A DNA stretch of 64,000 nucleotides from Rachicladosporium sp. CCFEE 5018 (taxonomy: Eukaryota > Ascomycota > Dothideomycetes > Cladosporiales > Cladosporiaceae): positions 27,717-91,716 of the forward strand of contig KZ111141.1 of NCBI GenBank assembly GCA_002077045.2, given 5' to 3'. A program made the translations under genes and the position numbers. This document shows positions 36,363-48,978 of this stretch, in pieces (within the stretch, counting starts at the first letter, position 1; each line of letters starts with the position of its first letter). The notes beneath the pieces were generated by a model. That model ran no database searches. It was not told the origin of the DNA and saw only the letters and a program-made list of their open reading frames with translations.

Positions 36363-37520
36363 ATGGACTCATCTCACGAGGACATGATCAAATCGGCCTC
36401 CGTGCCTACCCTGCCGTCTCATATCATCACATCACACCTTGAACACAAGCGAGCAGAAAGTGATAGCACAGAGGCTACATCAAAGCCGTCGCCGTTCGCT
36501 GAGACTGGTCCAACGATCAATCGAAGCAAAACGAAAGATGTAATTGCCAAAAAGAAGGCGTTGAACTCGGGGCTGCGATGGCCTCGGATACGGCGGACCT
36601 TTCGAGAGGCTCTGTCCGAGTTCATGGGCACTTTCATCCTAATCATGTTCGGTGATGGAGTTGTCGCTCAAGTGGTCTTGAGTGGTGGTAAGAACGGTGC
36701 GTACCAGTCGATCTCGTGGGGATGGGTTAGTGGAAGCTCTTTCATGGAAGTCAAAGATCGGACTGCTGACCTCAAACAGGGCATTGGCGTCATGCTGGGA
36801 GTATACGCCAGTGGTATCTCGGGTGCACACATTAACCCAGCCGTCACCTTCGCAAATTGTCTCTTCCGGAAGTTTCCATGGAAGAAGTTTCCGATCTATG
36901 CATCCGCCCAAGTCCTGGGCGCCTTCTGCGCATCTGGTGTCGTCTATGCCAACTACAAGTCAGCGATCGACGTCTATGAGGGAGGACCTAACATCCGGAC
37001 AGTACCAGGCTTTTCGGAAACTGCTAGTGCTGGCATCTTCTGCACATACCCTGCTGCGTTCATGACAAAAACTGGACAGTTCTTCTCCGAGTTCATCGCC
37101 AGCACGCTGCTGATGTTCTGCATCTATGCTCTCAAGGACGACAACAACATTGGTGCTGGTGCCCTGACACCCTTGGGCCTATTCTTCATCATCTTCGGCA
37201 TCGGTGCATGCTTCGGCTGGGAGACTGGCTACGCCATCAACCTTGCTCGTGACTTTGGTCCACGTCTCATGTCATACTTCCTCGGGTACGGTCACGAAGT
37301 CTGGTCAGCAGGCAACTACTACTTCTGGGTGCCCATGATCTCGCCGTTCTTCGGTTGTGCTTTCGGTGGCTTCTTGTATGATCTGCTGCTCTTCACTGGT
37401 GAGAGCCCGATCAACACGCCGTACCTTGGCTTGTATCGGTTCATCCCAGGCATGAGGCATGCGTATGATGGCATGACGTGGAGGGAAGAGGACATGAAGG
37501 AGGAGGACAGCGCTGTCTAA
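36363..37520 (+). CDS. Aquaglyceroporin (copy 2)
   Basis: Exons 36363-36725 and 36780-37520; identical to copy 1, with the same 54-bp in-frame intron. Four bases after the stop the contig ends. Confidence 0.93.
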   Translation: MDSSHEDMIKSASVPTLPSHIITSHLEHKRAESDSTEATSKPSPFAETGPTINRSKTKDVIAKKKALNSGLRWPRIRRTFREALSEFMGTFILIMFGDGVVAQVVLSGGKNGAYQSISWGWVSGSSFMEVKDRTADLKQGIGVMLGVYASGISGAHINPAVTFANCLFRKFPWKKFPIYASAQVLGAFCASGVVYANYKSAIDVYEGGPNIRTVPGFSETASAGIFCTYPAAFMTKTGQFFSEFIASTLLMFCIYALKDDNNIGAGALTPLGLFFIIFGIGACFGWETGYAINLARDFGPRLMSYFLGYGHEVWSAGNYYFWVPMISPFFGCAFGGFLYDLLLFTGESPINTPYLGLYRFIPGMRHAYDGMTWREEDMKEEDSAV

Positions 37521-37524
37521 GAGC

Positions 37525-37624
37525 NNNNNNNNNNNNNNNNNNNNNNNNNNNNNNNNNNNNNNNNNNNNNNNNNNNNNNNNNNNNNNNNNNNNNNNNNNNN
37601 NNNNNNNNNNNNNNNNNNNNNNNN
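37525..37624. other. Assembly gap (100 N)
   Basis: Exactly 100 N. The left edge is the same base as at the first gap; the right edge is the same base as at the third gap. Confidence 0.98.
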
Positions 37625-38264
37625 ATTTTCTTCTACACTCACGCAATATGGATTCCCGCCCTTCTCGAGCACCACTGCTGAACATCGTCGACTGGAAGAA
37701 TCTGGAGCGTGGCCTTTGATAAGCTCCCGAACGAGGCCCATTGCAGGGCCTTGCGTCACAGGCCCCGGCATTGATATGTAGTCGCTCTCGATAATGGCAT
37801 GGCTACACGCACGTTGATGTGGCGCGGACTAAATGACCGCTCGATGGAGTGCTCTGGCTCGTCCGCAGCCACGAGTCTAGATCTTAAGGTTGTCCACTCC
37901 AGCGAAACGGAGCTATGAGACCAAGGCAAAGCCGGTCAGCGCTGTAGACGTTACAGTGGTGCCTCCAAGCTGATCAATGTCAGCGAGACCGCCAAGCGGC
38001 GAGACATTATTAGTAATGTCATAGGGTGCTACACTCGGATGAAATCCTCTCGGCTCACGTTCCTGGTATTACGTAGCAGACAGAACTAAAGCCTTTCTAG
38101 TCACTTTGGCAGAGGCGCTGCTTGCATTGTGGCACGTGGGGAAGTGAGAGTATACGGCTGTCAGCGCTTCATTTCATTTTGCCAGCTCCGCATGGAGGGC
38201 TTTCATCATCACTATCGTGGGCTTTTCAACCAGCCGAACGACGAATCGACACACCGGCTGGTGC
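37625..38264. other. Intergenic region (copy 3)
   Basis: Matches 10688-11327. No gene seen. Confidence 0.35.
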
Positions 38265-39622
38265 CTAGTAGTTGTCGGAGCTGCCCTGACCGTACCCAGC
38301 CTGCTCACGCTTCTCGCGGCCCTGGTCGGCGATCTTCTCGTTCTTGAGCATACCGCCAGCCTTCTCCATCAGCTTGCCCATGGTGGAGTCGCTCTTCTTG
38401 TCTTTGCTGTCGTGGTCGCTGGACTTGTTGCCAAAGCTGCGCACGCATGTCAGTGTTGGTGGGCAAGGAGGCAAGAGAGATCAAACTAACCCGGCTCCTC
38501 CCGTTGCGCCAGACCCATAGGAGCTCGAATCAGCACCGGAGTATGCGCCAGTGTTGCTCCCAGTACCGAACCGAGTGTCAGAGGAGTCGATGTTGCTCGA
38601 GTCACCAGTCTTGTTGCCGTAACTGAGAACGGTCAGTATGTCTCTCCGTGGTTGGTCTGTCTCCAATACTCACCCGGCTCCGCTAGTAGTACCTGAGCCG
38701 ACGCCCGTGCCACCGCTGTACGAGTCGGTGTTGTCAGAGGTACCGAAGCGAGTGTTCGAGTCACTGTCACCACCGAAGCCTGAGCTAGTCTTGTTACCGT
38801 AGCCGGCCATGGTCAGCAATATTCTTATACAACAACAGATTATAGAGCAGTCAAAAGTAGACGTCACAAGACGGTGGAAGAAGGCAGACAAGCTTCAAAG
38901 AAAGCGTGATCACTTACATTTCCAGTGCGGCCCGAGGAGCTCAAGTCATTGTCGCGCCCGCTGCCAAGGCCAGACGATCCGCCGTAGCTGTCGCTGGTGT
39001 CGCGGCCGGTGTTAGACGAGCCGAAGTTGTCACTGGTGTCACGACTACTGCCGAGTCCTGAGGTACCCGATGATCCGTATGAGTCGGTGTTGCCACGACC
39101 AGAGGAGCCATAGCTGTCGTTGTTGTCGCGACCGCTTCCTAGACCTGAGGTATTGGACGAGCCATATGAATCGGTGTTATCGCGGCCACTGCCAAGACCG
39201 CTGGTACCTGACGATCCGTAGTTGTCACTGGTATCACGCCCGGAAGACCCGTAAGAATCGTTGTTGTCGCGACCGCCGCTCAGGCCTGAGGATCCGTAGC
39301 TGCTGTCATTGTTGCCACTTCCAGACAGGCCTCCAGCACCTGAGCTGCCATACGAGTTCTCGTTGTCACGACCGGAGCCGGTGAGACGCTCCGCACCATC
39401 ACGAACGCGATCGCCCGTCTGCAGACTGATAAGCCATTGCTTGGCTCGCCAATGAGAGTGATATGAGGACGTACGCTGGACGTGTTGTTGTCACTGCCGA
39501 AGGTATCGTTGCCTTGGCGGCCGGAGGAACCTACATGTACATGATAAGCTGCTGCGCGGCCAATAGCAGCTGGGTATGGTGAGTGGGCTACCGTAAGAAT
39601 CGTTGTTGTCGTTGTAAGACAT
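38265..39622 (-). CDS. DDR48-like stress protein (copy 3)
   Basis: Indistinguishable from the gene at 11328-12685: six exons, 335 residues. Confidence 0.7.
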
Positions 39623-42600
39623 GATGATGGCTGTTGATGTGTTTGGTAGTGAGCTTTGATTGATCGAATGTGCCTTGGGTAAGTATCGTAAGGAGACTGA
39701 AGGAAGGATGGAGAGCTTAAGAGAGTGGGAACTACTGCTTTCCTCTCGGCCAGGTTTCAGGCCAGGCTCGCGGTCATGGGCAATGGCGTCACAGCGCCTA
39801 GCAGCGCTTGCTTCCAGCTTACGACAGCCAGTCTAGGGCATATCAAGTTGCTAGCCTACCGCCACGTGCGTATCGGGTTCCAGCAATGTCATGCCGAAGG
39901 GGCATCTCAGCTGAAGATCACATGCGTAGCTATTATGCGTAGAGTTCTGGGCTCGCCTGAGCTGCCCTGCTTTTGCCTTCGACCTAGCTTGAAACCCACA
40001 TGAGCTTGACTGCGGACGCGCGAAAGCGGGCATAGCCTGTAGTTGTGCAAGCGGGGTGTGGTAGCTCTGTCCCTCGACCGGATCCTGGCACGCCAATGCA
40101 ATCTGAGCGGCGGTGAGCATCGGTCGACGTTGGATCAGTGTCGTGGAGCATGTATGCTGATCACGACTGCTGCGTGTAGCGATCTGCAGCGCCGTCGATT
40201 GTACACTGAGCGAAACTGGGAAAATGATCGTTGCGTGAAGTTGAGCTACCCCGCTGACGCAATTCCTGCAAGTCGACAATGCCAAGGCGTATCGGTGCCT
40301 GCCAAGACGAATAAGGCAGACCCCGATAGAAGAGACAGCCCAGGGGTCGCTTCGATGAGAGAGGTATGATGAAATAATGTTCTGCGATTTGACCACAACA
40401 GTAGAGATCTTGTAGGCTCCGTACTCGACAGAGATCGTCCACTGGCCGATACCGATTGCAATATTGAATCCTCTCGAGGTGCAACAAGAGCGAGGATCTG
40501 CACTCGAGACAGTTGATCACTCCGGGTATCTGAAGTCTGACACACTCCTGTGCTTCGCTCGACATGGTGGTGACCGGCATCTACCGCAGTGGAGAAACAG
40601 GCGCGAAAGCTGAATGTCCTCTCTGAATTTATGCTTCTCACAGACGTGCAGGGCGTTCTTTCACTGCTGCAGCAGAGGTGATAGCAGCCCCATCAGCCTT
40701 CCTGATTTCGTGAGAGACAAGTACAACGTCCAATGGGTCGGATGTGCAGGTCTTTCATTCTGAGGCCACTCACTTGGAGGTCGCCTCGTCGGAGTCGCTC
40801 AAAGCTCTCTCACTCGGGACTTACACTCAGAAGCCCCTCGCTCAGTCCAGCGATGCGTTCGAGACGCTCAGCATGGTGGTGCCTCACTCTTCGACCTGTG
40901 GAGTCTAATCGCTCGTGTCTCGTCAAAGGCTACATGATCGTCGGCTTCAGGCTGGGATGTCAGCGCATCACCAAGATCACAACAGAAGCACGAACTGTTC
41001 GTCTTCCCACGTGTCTCGTCAATGTAGTGTTACTCCTTGTCATCGATGAGCATGCCTTGCACTTCGCCCCTAGAGGAAGCATTCGCATGGGCGATCCGGA
41101 TCTCGCGTAGCACGATTGCGGTCTCCAGCATATCGACCATGTAGGCATGGATCCCGATATCACATCCGTCCATGTCAATGTCGGACTCCCACTAAAAGAG
41201 AGTGAGGTCGACATCGATGTCTTGCACGAACCCGAGGACCAGATCGTCACTGCTGCAAGCAATCTGCACTGCATGCCCGCACCAATTCTGCGTCAGAAGG
41301 GCGCCTTGCAGTGGCGTTGAACGGCCGTCATGCCCGAATCCCTTTGCATAAGGCGACTAGCTCATGATCTTAGCGGCGCGGCCGCCATCAAAGATTGCAA
41401 CGCAGTCTTTGGATTCAACGTACTTCAGGTTGCCTCGCTCGTTACGCTTCTTTGCCAGCGGGTCAGCTGGCATCCGCTGGCTGACAGGCACGCCATTGCT
41501 GCCGATGTCCGCTGGCCAGTTCTTCGCGGCAACAGCGTGTGCAAGGCTCGGCTTCGCCTGCCAAATGAGCAGAGGATCTGCCACAGGTTCTTGTCCGTGA
41601 GCTTCACTTGTGCTGGCGGCGACTTGGCCAGCGTGAATGTTGAGTGGATGCAGTTATAGAGCGGCAATGCACCGGTATAGAGCCCATCGGATTCCTGGTG
41701 GCGCGCTAGTTGAGCAAAGGCCGACGCTTGGGGCATTTGTGTGCTCGTAGGCCACATGGAACGCTGTTCCGTCGATTGATGGAGCGGCGCCGAACGGTTT
41801 TGCACTGGAGCAGCCTGGCAGACATCATACTCTGTGGGCACAGTACCGGGCTGAGTAGTGACTGGGAGACCATGAGCGGGGTCAATTGGCAGCTGCTTGG
41901 TCAGGACTGAACGTCGCCCCGGTGTTGGACTGGCTGAGATCGGGTTACTTATCATTGTCGAGTCCGGCCGTCGCGAGGTGGAGATGAGGCGACATCACAC
42001 GCAAGCCCATGGCACGGTCGGTTGTAGCGGGAACGCAAGAGAGCATTTGAAGAGAGGAAATGCCTTCTTTACCTACGTAACCCTGATCGACCATGTAATG
42101 AGACTGGTGACTAAGGGCGAAGTGCAGAAGCCAGCTTATCATCTTGTCGAGCGCCAGCCTACTGCCAGAACGAGGTCAGGAAGCAGGTGTCCTCAAGATC
42201 GCGCACAGCTCCCCCGCGTGGACAGTACTCCAATAATCATGGCTGCACCATGAAATGCCGGATCATTCAGCCGTCGAGGAGGTATTGAATAATTGACAAG
42301 TCACACAATGGCGATTCGCAGATGAGGCAGCTTTCAAATAGGTAGCTCACCTGCCGTGAGATCGTTCAATTAAGGATCGCTCAGTCAAAGGTGCCTCACT
42401 CGTACGTCACGCACTTCGATGTTGCTCTCTCGTAGGCTGCTCGATCAGAGATCGCCCACTCGTAAGCCGCGCGTCTCGGGGTCGTCAACCCTGCGAGCGA
42501 TAAAGACTACGTGCTCGATCACCGCAACAGCGACGCGTTTCGTAGATTCTAACAAGCGCACCGGCTCGAGGTCCTCAGTGCGCTTCTCCACCGTCTCAGC

Positions 42601-44559
42601 ACACTTCAAAACCATACGTGCGCCGTCGTCTCACTCACAGCAGGATCGAACGCGTCGAAGTGGTCTTGACCGGCGCGGCCTACTGCCCAGTAGATGAAGC
42701 AGCCGTATGTGGGTGCAGTTTTGACAGTGAATAGGGCAGCTGATAAGTCGATCCGCCCATCGGTGAATAACACACTGAGGTGATTAGGCAACTCGGTGAA
42801 ACGCTGAGTGACACCACGCTTGTCGTCAGATTTTCGAACGCATGTATTTGACCAGACTACTCGAGCGCCCAAACCTTACAAAACATAGCAATGTGTGCGA
42901 CCCGACGATGGATAAGGTCCGTACAGTGCCACCACGGGCCCCTGATAAGTGACTAATCCAGGAGCCGTGCTGCCTTTAGAATATGCTGCTGCTGATGGCA
43001 CCTGAAGGAGGTAGGGAAACTCAGGAGCACTCAGAGAGCCTGCTGCGGGACACCGCCAAATGAACGGTGACTTGTATAGGTTGTCGCCTGACCTGATATG
43101 ACCCTCACCCGCGAAGAAAGTTCACGGGCGCCAAAGCCTCACCTAGCTTCACGTGAGCTCCAGTGGTTCACCTTTCTGCTCCAGAAAATAGCGTTTGCTC
43201 CGATGAGCTGCTGTCCATACCGCAGATCTGCGACAAAAGCGAAACGTGGTGGAGCTGATCCTGTCGCGCGATCGACAGTCTCCAGCTGAGTATCAATCGT
43301 CTCATGTGATGCTTCTTTCTGTCTTCACCGTTGCCAGTGGACGGTCCAAGCCATGCTCAATACAATCTGGGTATTCGATGGCTCCGATTATCGAGATTTT
43401 CAGCTGGAAGCGAGGCTGGTGCTACGAGAGCGAGGTAGGACGCCGGGGGAAAAGGACTGGAGCGTAGAATATGCCGTCCAGGTGAGTAGGAGGTCGGGCC
43501 AAGGAAGCGCTGTTTGCGCGAAAAGCCGATCGCTGTAGAGCTACCGCAGACTGCTGCTACCTTTCAGCTGGATCACGGTGTGATGTCTGAGGCGTAGTGC
43601 TCTGCTGCGCTTGGCCCGCAAGTCCGTCGATCTGAAATTGTCCAGGAACTGGCGGTTTGTCCTGATGCTAAGGTTGTGTTCGACTTTGTGACTTCTGCTG
43701 AGTTCACCGGAGCATTCTCCTTAGCCGTGCTGCCAAATGTAATGTCATCCTGTGTTGACTGAGCTGCACTCACAAACGCGCCTGTCTCGCGTGGTTTGTG
43801 GGTCGGATTATCGCCGGCGAAGTCGGTGACCTTCACAATGGTCCTGTCGTGAAGCGTGACCGGCACTCACTTCACAAGATTGCCGTAATCGGGGTCGGCT
43901 AATGAGTTCAATGCTCCGTACTTACATGCCACCATGCCTAACGATAGCCTAGCATCAGCTTCGATGCAGGTTGACTTCGTCTTTGGGATTGCGTGCAAGG
44001 CAGAAGTAGCAGCCAAGAACTTGGAGGCCTATCACAACCTTCGCGGCCTGATTTGTTCCGAATCTGACGCCGCACATGTGCGTAGGAGGCTCGGACCTAG
44101 CGCGACTCTTCTCTTTGCGCGGCGCGCAAGCGCATTCTGCTGTCAAAAGCCTCTGTGAAGTTGGCACAAGTGTGTAGGACACTGACAGATCTTCGCCCAA
44201 TTCTAGCCAATCGCAGCGGCTGTGTAATTAAGGTGAATCTGACTGTGATTTTGACAACTCACGACTCCGAGACCTCGAGTACTTTGCGCTGTGGATCCGT
44301 GAGTTTGGCGTTTGCGAAACTCCAACATCTGCAGCCATGGATAATCGTTGGTCTTCCGTTGTTGCACTGCTCGATCGTGGCTACTAGTGCTTTGCAGCGG
44401 ACGATATACCTCAGACATCCAAGTGCATATCGTTAGCCATGGTATGAGTCGCCTGATCCTGAGGCAAGGCCCTCTCCGGCGTTAAGACTATCAGAATTGA
44501 CGAGTCTCCAATCCTGTCCCGCAGCATTATTGTGCCGATCTCAAGGCTTGACAGCGTGT
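39623..44559. other. Gene-poor spacer (copy 3)
   Basis: Near-identical to 12686-17440 of copy 1 (one substitution noticed near 43951). From about 44380 it switches to agree with copy 2. Confidence 0.5.
40868..41955 (-). pseudogene. Possible decayed gene, unrecognised (copy 3)
   Basis: Same as 13931-15018, with the same three in-frame stops and the frameshift. Confidence 0.3.
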
Positions 44560-45288
44560 TCACCGAGCCTTCTTGCTTCCTTCTGCTCTGCTCTTCTGCG
44601 TCAAAGCCCCAGTGATTGTCCTATACGCATCGTAGAGCACCCACAACGGAATCCACACCCATATCGTGTTGAAGAAGAACAGGTACACCCAAGTATACAT
44701 CCACACGTCCGTGTTCAGATTCGGGCTCCCACTCAGCCATTCCGGCGCAAAAGTCATCCACCCTCCATAAAGCTCCCCAGTAGCCAGCACGATCATCCAG
44801 AACGAAGTGTCCGCCCTCTTCTTCGCAAGCCCATGGCAGATCCAGACAGCCATCGGCCCAGCCACGAACACGGTCAGAAGCTCGAGTGAGATGACCGTCA
44901 AGTCACTCCCGCCCCACCTCTTGTCTGCGCGTGCATATTCTCTCCACAGTGCACTTAACGGCGAAGTGCCGTACTCCGCTCCATAGAGTCTCGTGTGGTC
45001 GCCGAGGAAAGATACGCCGGCTGGCAGAAACTCTGATCCTAATGCTTTACCCTCGAGCAGGGTCGCGGAGCTGAAGAAGCAATTGTAGAGGTAGCTGCCT
45101 TCGAGTATGAAGTGAATGAGTGCATCTGTTGCGTGCCAGATGAAGAGGAAGCGCGTCTTGAAAGACGAAGATGCTGGCAGGAATCGCAGTGAAGAGAGAT
45201 AGCCGAGCAGAAGTATCGCCAGTGTGGAGGCGAGGGAGAGCACTGTGGTGAGGCTTATGATCTGAGGACCCTCGGCAGAGTGCGACAT
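44560..45288 (-). CDS. EXPERA-domain sterol C8-C7 isomerase (copy 3)
   Basis: 242 residues. It differs from copy 2 by a few residues (Gly for Ser near position 7, Phe for Ser near 43, Leu for Phe in the TSP-SALW segment), none at the His/Glu sites. Confidence 0.85.
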   Translation of the reverse strand: MSHSAEGPQIISLTTVLSLASTLAILLLGYLSSLRFLPASSSFKTRFLFIWHATDALIHFILEGSYLYNCFFSSATLLEGKALGSEFLPAGVSFLGDHTRLYGAEYGTSPLSALWREYARADKRWGGSDLTVISLELLTVFVAGPMAVWICHGLAKKRADTSFWMIVLATGELYGGWMTFAPEWLSGSPNLNTDVWMYTWVYLFFFNTIWVWIPLWVLYDAYRTITGALTQKSRAEGSKKAR

Positions 45289-45505
45289 GTTTGATCAACT
45301 AGCTACACAGCAGCGCATATGATCGCACTGAGAGAGCGTTGACCTGTTGGGAAGCAGCGCGAATAATGAAGGTGGACAGAACGATGTGCTTTAGTGCTGC
45401 GTCTGTGCACTGCGGTGCACGCCGAAGGGGTGGACACGCCAAACACCAGCTACGTAAGGAGGACGGATGGCTTTCCAAGAGCAGATTTTGGGGCGCTGTA
45501 TTCAG

Positions 45506-47230
45506 CTACAAACTCGCCGCTACCTGACCCTCCTTCTTCGACTCCTCACCCAGCCCCTTCGCAGCCTGCTCATCACCCTCCTCCTTCTCCTCCTCTGCGA
45601 CCCAACCCTTACACATACTCACAGCCCGCTCCCACTTCTTGAACATCTTTGCACTATCCTTTGCGTTCATCTTCGGCTGGAACGTAGTCTGTCCAGCCGT
45701 GTTCACCTCCTTCAGCTCGTCGAAGGTCTTCCACACGCCTGACGCGAAGCCAGCTGCGATCGCTGCACCTAGTGCGGTTGTTTCTCGCATCTTTGGTCGG
45801 ACAATGGGGATTGAGACGAGGTCTGCTTGTGTCTGCATACAGAGTTCTGAGTTGCTCATACCGCCATCGACACGGAGCTCGGAGAGCTTGTGACCGCTGT
45901 CTTTCTCCATTGCGTCGAGAATGGCTTTGGTCTGGTAGCAGACAGCTTCTAGTGTTGCTCGAGCGATGTGGCCACGCTCAGTGTGGTGGGACAAGCCGAC
46001 TGTGCGCTGTCAGTACTTCGAAGATCGCAAACTGCACTACTCGACTTACACATGGTGCCTTGGGCATCATCAATCCAGTATGGTGCAAAGAGTCCGCTGA
46101 ACGCTGTCACGAACACAAGGCCGCCGTTGTCCGACACCGTTTCTGCGAGCTCGCTGATCTTGTGCGATTGACTGCTGAAGCCCAGATTGTTCATTAGGAA
46201 CTTCACGCCAGACCCCGCCACTGCTATGCTGCCCTCGAGTGCGTACACTGGCTTGCCGTCGAAGTTATATGCCACTGTCGCGAGCAAGCCGTGCGTTGAG
46301 ATCACAGGCTTCGTACCAACATTGTACAGTAGGAAGCAGCCAGTACCGTAAGTGTTCTTCGCATGCCCAGGCTCGAAGCCCTTCTGTCCGACAAGCGCGG
46401 CAGACTGATCGCCCAAGCAGCCCGTAATCGGGAACCCAGTGAGCACACCTGATGTGAGCTTTCCGAATGCTTTCTCATCTGCCGATCGTACAATCTCTGG
46501 CATGTGGACTTTCCGTAGATCAAATTCGTATGAGAAGAAGTCAATTGTCTTGTCGCTGTAATTTAGCGAATGTATGTCCATGAACATAGTCCGGCTGGCA
46601 TTCGTGGGATCTGAGACGAAGACATTGTTCTTGGGGCCACCGTTCAGCTTGTAGATTAGCCATGCGTCTATGGTGCCGAATGCGAGGTTGCCAGCTTCGT
46701 AGGCTTTGCGGACTTTGTCCTCATTCCGTAGAAGCCATAGCAACTTAGTCACAGAAGGGTATGTCGAAATCGGCAAACCACAAATATCTTGCAGCTTGTC
46801 GCTACCCTTCCGTGCTTTGAGCTCTCGTGCCAATGCAGCAGTCCGAGTGTCTGTCCAGACTATGGCGTTATACAAAGGCTCCCCTGACTTGATGTCCCAG
46901 CACACTGTTGTCTCACGTTGGTTGGTAATACCAACAGCTTTGATGCTCTCCTTCTTGTGCCCATCCTTCTCGAAGATCTTGAGAGCTCCCTCAATACAAT
47001 TCTCCACGGACGTGACGATCTCATTGGGGTCATGCTCGTGCCAGCTTCGCGTTGTTAGTTGGAGGCGAGGAAGGGAGGTTTGGCTAGACGTACCCAGGAT
47101 TGGGATATATCTGGCGGAACTCCTCCTGATGCACTGCGACAGGCTCACCCTGCTTGTCGAAGATGAGGAAACGCGAGCTCGTCGTTCCCTGATCGATCGA
47201 CCCTACGAAGACCTCTTCAGACTGTGCCAT
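45506..47230 (-). CDS. GUT1: Glycerol kinase, divergent version (copy 3)
   Basis: Same exons as copy 1 shifted by 26937 (47230-47094, 47044-46050, 45999-45506). Nucleotide divergence from copies 1 and 2 is several percent over most of the gene but zero over about 46053-46313. Few residues change (Ile for Arg before YPNPG, Lys for Glu in AR-GSDKL, Asp for Glu in RNE-KV, Asn for Lys, Thr for Ser, and Gly in the acidic tail), so most changes are silent and the gene is under constraint. The bases just before the ATG are quite different from the other copies. Confidence 0.94.
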
Positions 47231-48978
47231 ACTCGCAACTTGTGAGCGGAGCTGAGGAACTGAAGCTATCCCTAGTATACCCAAGCAACGAGCAAAAGAC
47301 CAAGGAGATTGAACAACAGGAATTGTATGCGCCTGCAACAGAACGCGATGACCCTGACCACAAGTACGTTCTATGCGACAAGCTGCTGTAGGTGCGGGCA
47401 GCTTGCCAGATGCATGTGACAGTCCACGACAGGTGGAGAAACCTCTCTGCCATGCCGAGCCATGTGATCTCCAGAGGGCTGGCATGCGAGTCGCTACCAG
47501 ATGACTGCTTCGAAATGATGGACTGCTGGGCTTCTTGGCTACGCGCTCCACAGCAATCCTACGACTCCACGCGGCGTGATGTCGGCGGTGCCCACGTGAG
47601 CACACGACCAAAGGGGATGCGCGGCCGACGTTGGTGGAGAAGAGGGGGATTCTGCGCTCCTCAGGCATACTGCCAAGCAAAGATGGCGGGGCAGCGGAAA
47701 GCCGAGCGGAAAGCCCCGCTTCGTGGCGTTGCGTGCCTGGCGATCGGTAACGCCATTGATCGACTTCAAAAAACCTCACGATACGGCACAGCTCGTGTGA
47801 ATGTAGTCATCTCCACCGGGTGTCGAGTCACGCCCATATCGAGACATTGGCTGCGTTCAGTTGCTCTCACACATCAGCTCTGTACACTATGCTCTGTACA
47901 AGAAGATCATCTCAGCGGTGCTTATGCCGAGAGTTTCGAACAAACCCCATGGTGGCGACGGCTGAGTACCCGCTACTGGATGCACGCGGATGCATGTCAG
48001 AACGTTGCGGGGAAGTGGAACCTTTGTCGATCCAGTTCACGGTGTGGGAATGTGGAGGACCGGGAAGTGGAATGGCTTTCTGCTGGGCGAACCGGCCATC
48101 AAGACTCGAACATCTGTGCGATCAAGTCGGACAGAACCCGACATATGTGCCTGTCCTGTCGATTCCACGGTCTTCGAGGGGGGCGTTGAACGATGGCTAG
48201 CTGCCTTGATCGATACAAAGCTCCAGGTTTCGAGTAACAGCTAGATGACAGACTGCTGGGCGAATGGACTAGGCCCTCAATACTTCACTCGAAGTACACG
48301 GCATAGCCGCAATACCCCGTCAGCCGTTCGCACTACCCGACTTCAAGCTTCGATCAATGTCACGTTGCCAACCGCTACACGTGCGTAACGTTTTGGAGCA
48401 TGGCTAGCTGCATACTCAGTACTACTGCAAGCGGTGAATTGCATCCTTTGTCTAACAGAAACTCCGGCATGCTGTCCAAAGTAGGCTTCGGCTCTCGAGG
48501 TGAGACATTTACCGCGTCTCTGAACGTAATGCAGGACAGTCCAGCTACACAGTGCGGACAGTTTCAACACCAGGAGTCGAGCGTCGTCACGATCGTGATC
48601 AGGCCTCCTCTAGGAATCTCGCGGCTTCTAGTTCAAGGTCATCCGATTCGGACGTGTTCGCGTCTCGAGTGAAAGACCCCTCGTGCGCTTATTTCCATTG
48701 CTAATCGAGGATCCATTACCCTGCAGTGGTGGTCTTGGACGCCGGCATGCGGGAGGACGGCTGTTACTCCACCTGCACGTCTCTCGGATAGCTTGCCCGA
48801 TCACAGAGTCGGCGCTACCTCGCAATCACTCGAGGATTACTGGGCAATCGTCAAAAGACGCTTTGGTTGCACTCGATGGTCTTGAGTAACTCTCGTGTGC
48901 ACTGTTCATATACTTTCGTACTGGATAGTGGCCTGACGACTCCACTCTGAGATCGACACTCATATCCACCATTTCGAC
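47231..48978. promoter_or_regulatory. Shared divergent promoter (copy 3)
   Basis: 1.75 kb. The 40-50 bp next to the kinase ATG differ from copies 1 and 2, and there are several small indels, but the STRE-like sites near 47614, 47642 and 48679 are kept. Confidence 0.45.

Larger units (their letters stand above)
23323..37524. repeat. Copy 2 of the repeated glycerol module
   Basis: 14.2 kb. It begins inside GH55 exon 1 (equivalent to base 8952) and ends on the same base as copy 1. The left half differs from copies 1, 3 and 4 at roughly 2% of sites plus small indels; the right half is identical to copy 1. Confidence 0.9.

Noticed and set aside
45949..47148. 399-codon frame running across glycerol kinase intron 1 in copy 3
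   Set aside because: It starts in the wrong frame of exon 1 and enters exon 2 through the intron; the spliced model restores the conserved GWHEHDP junction.
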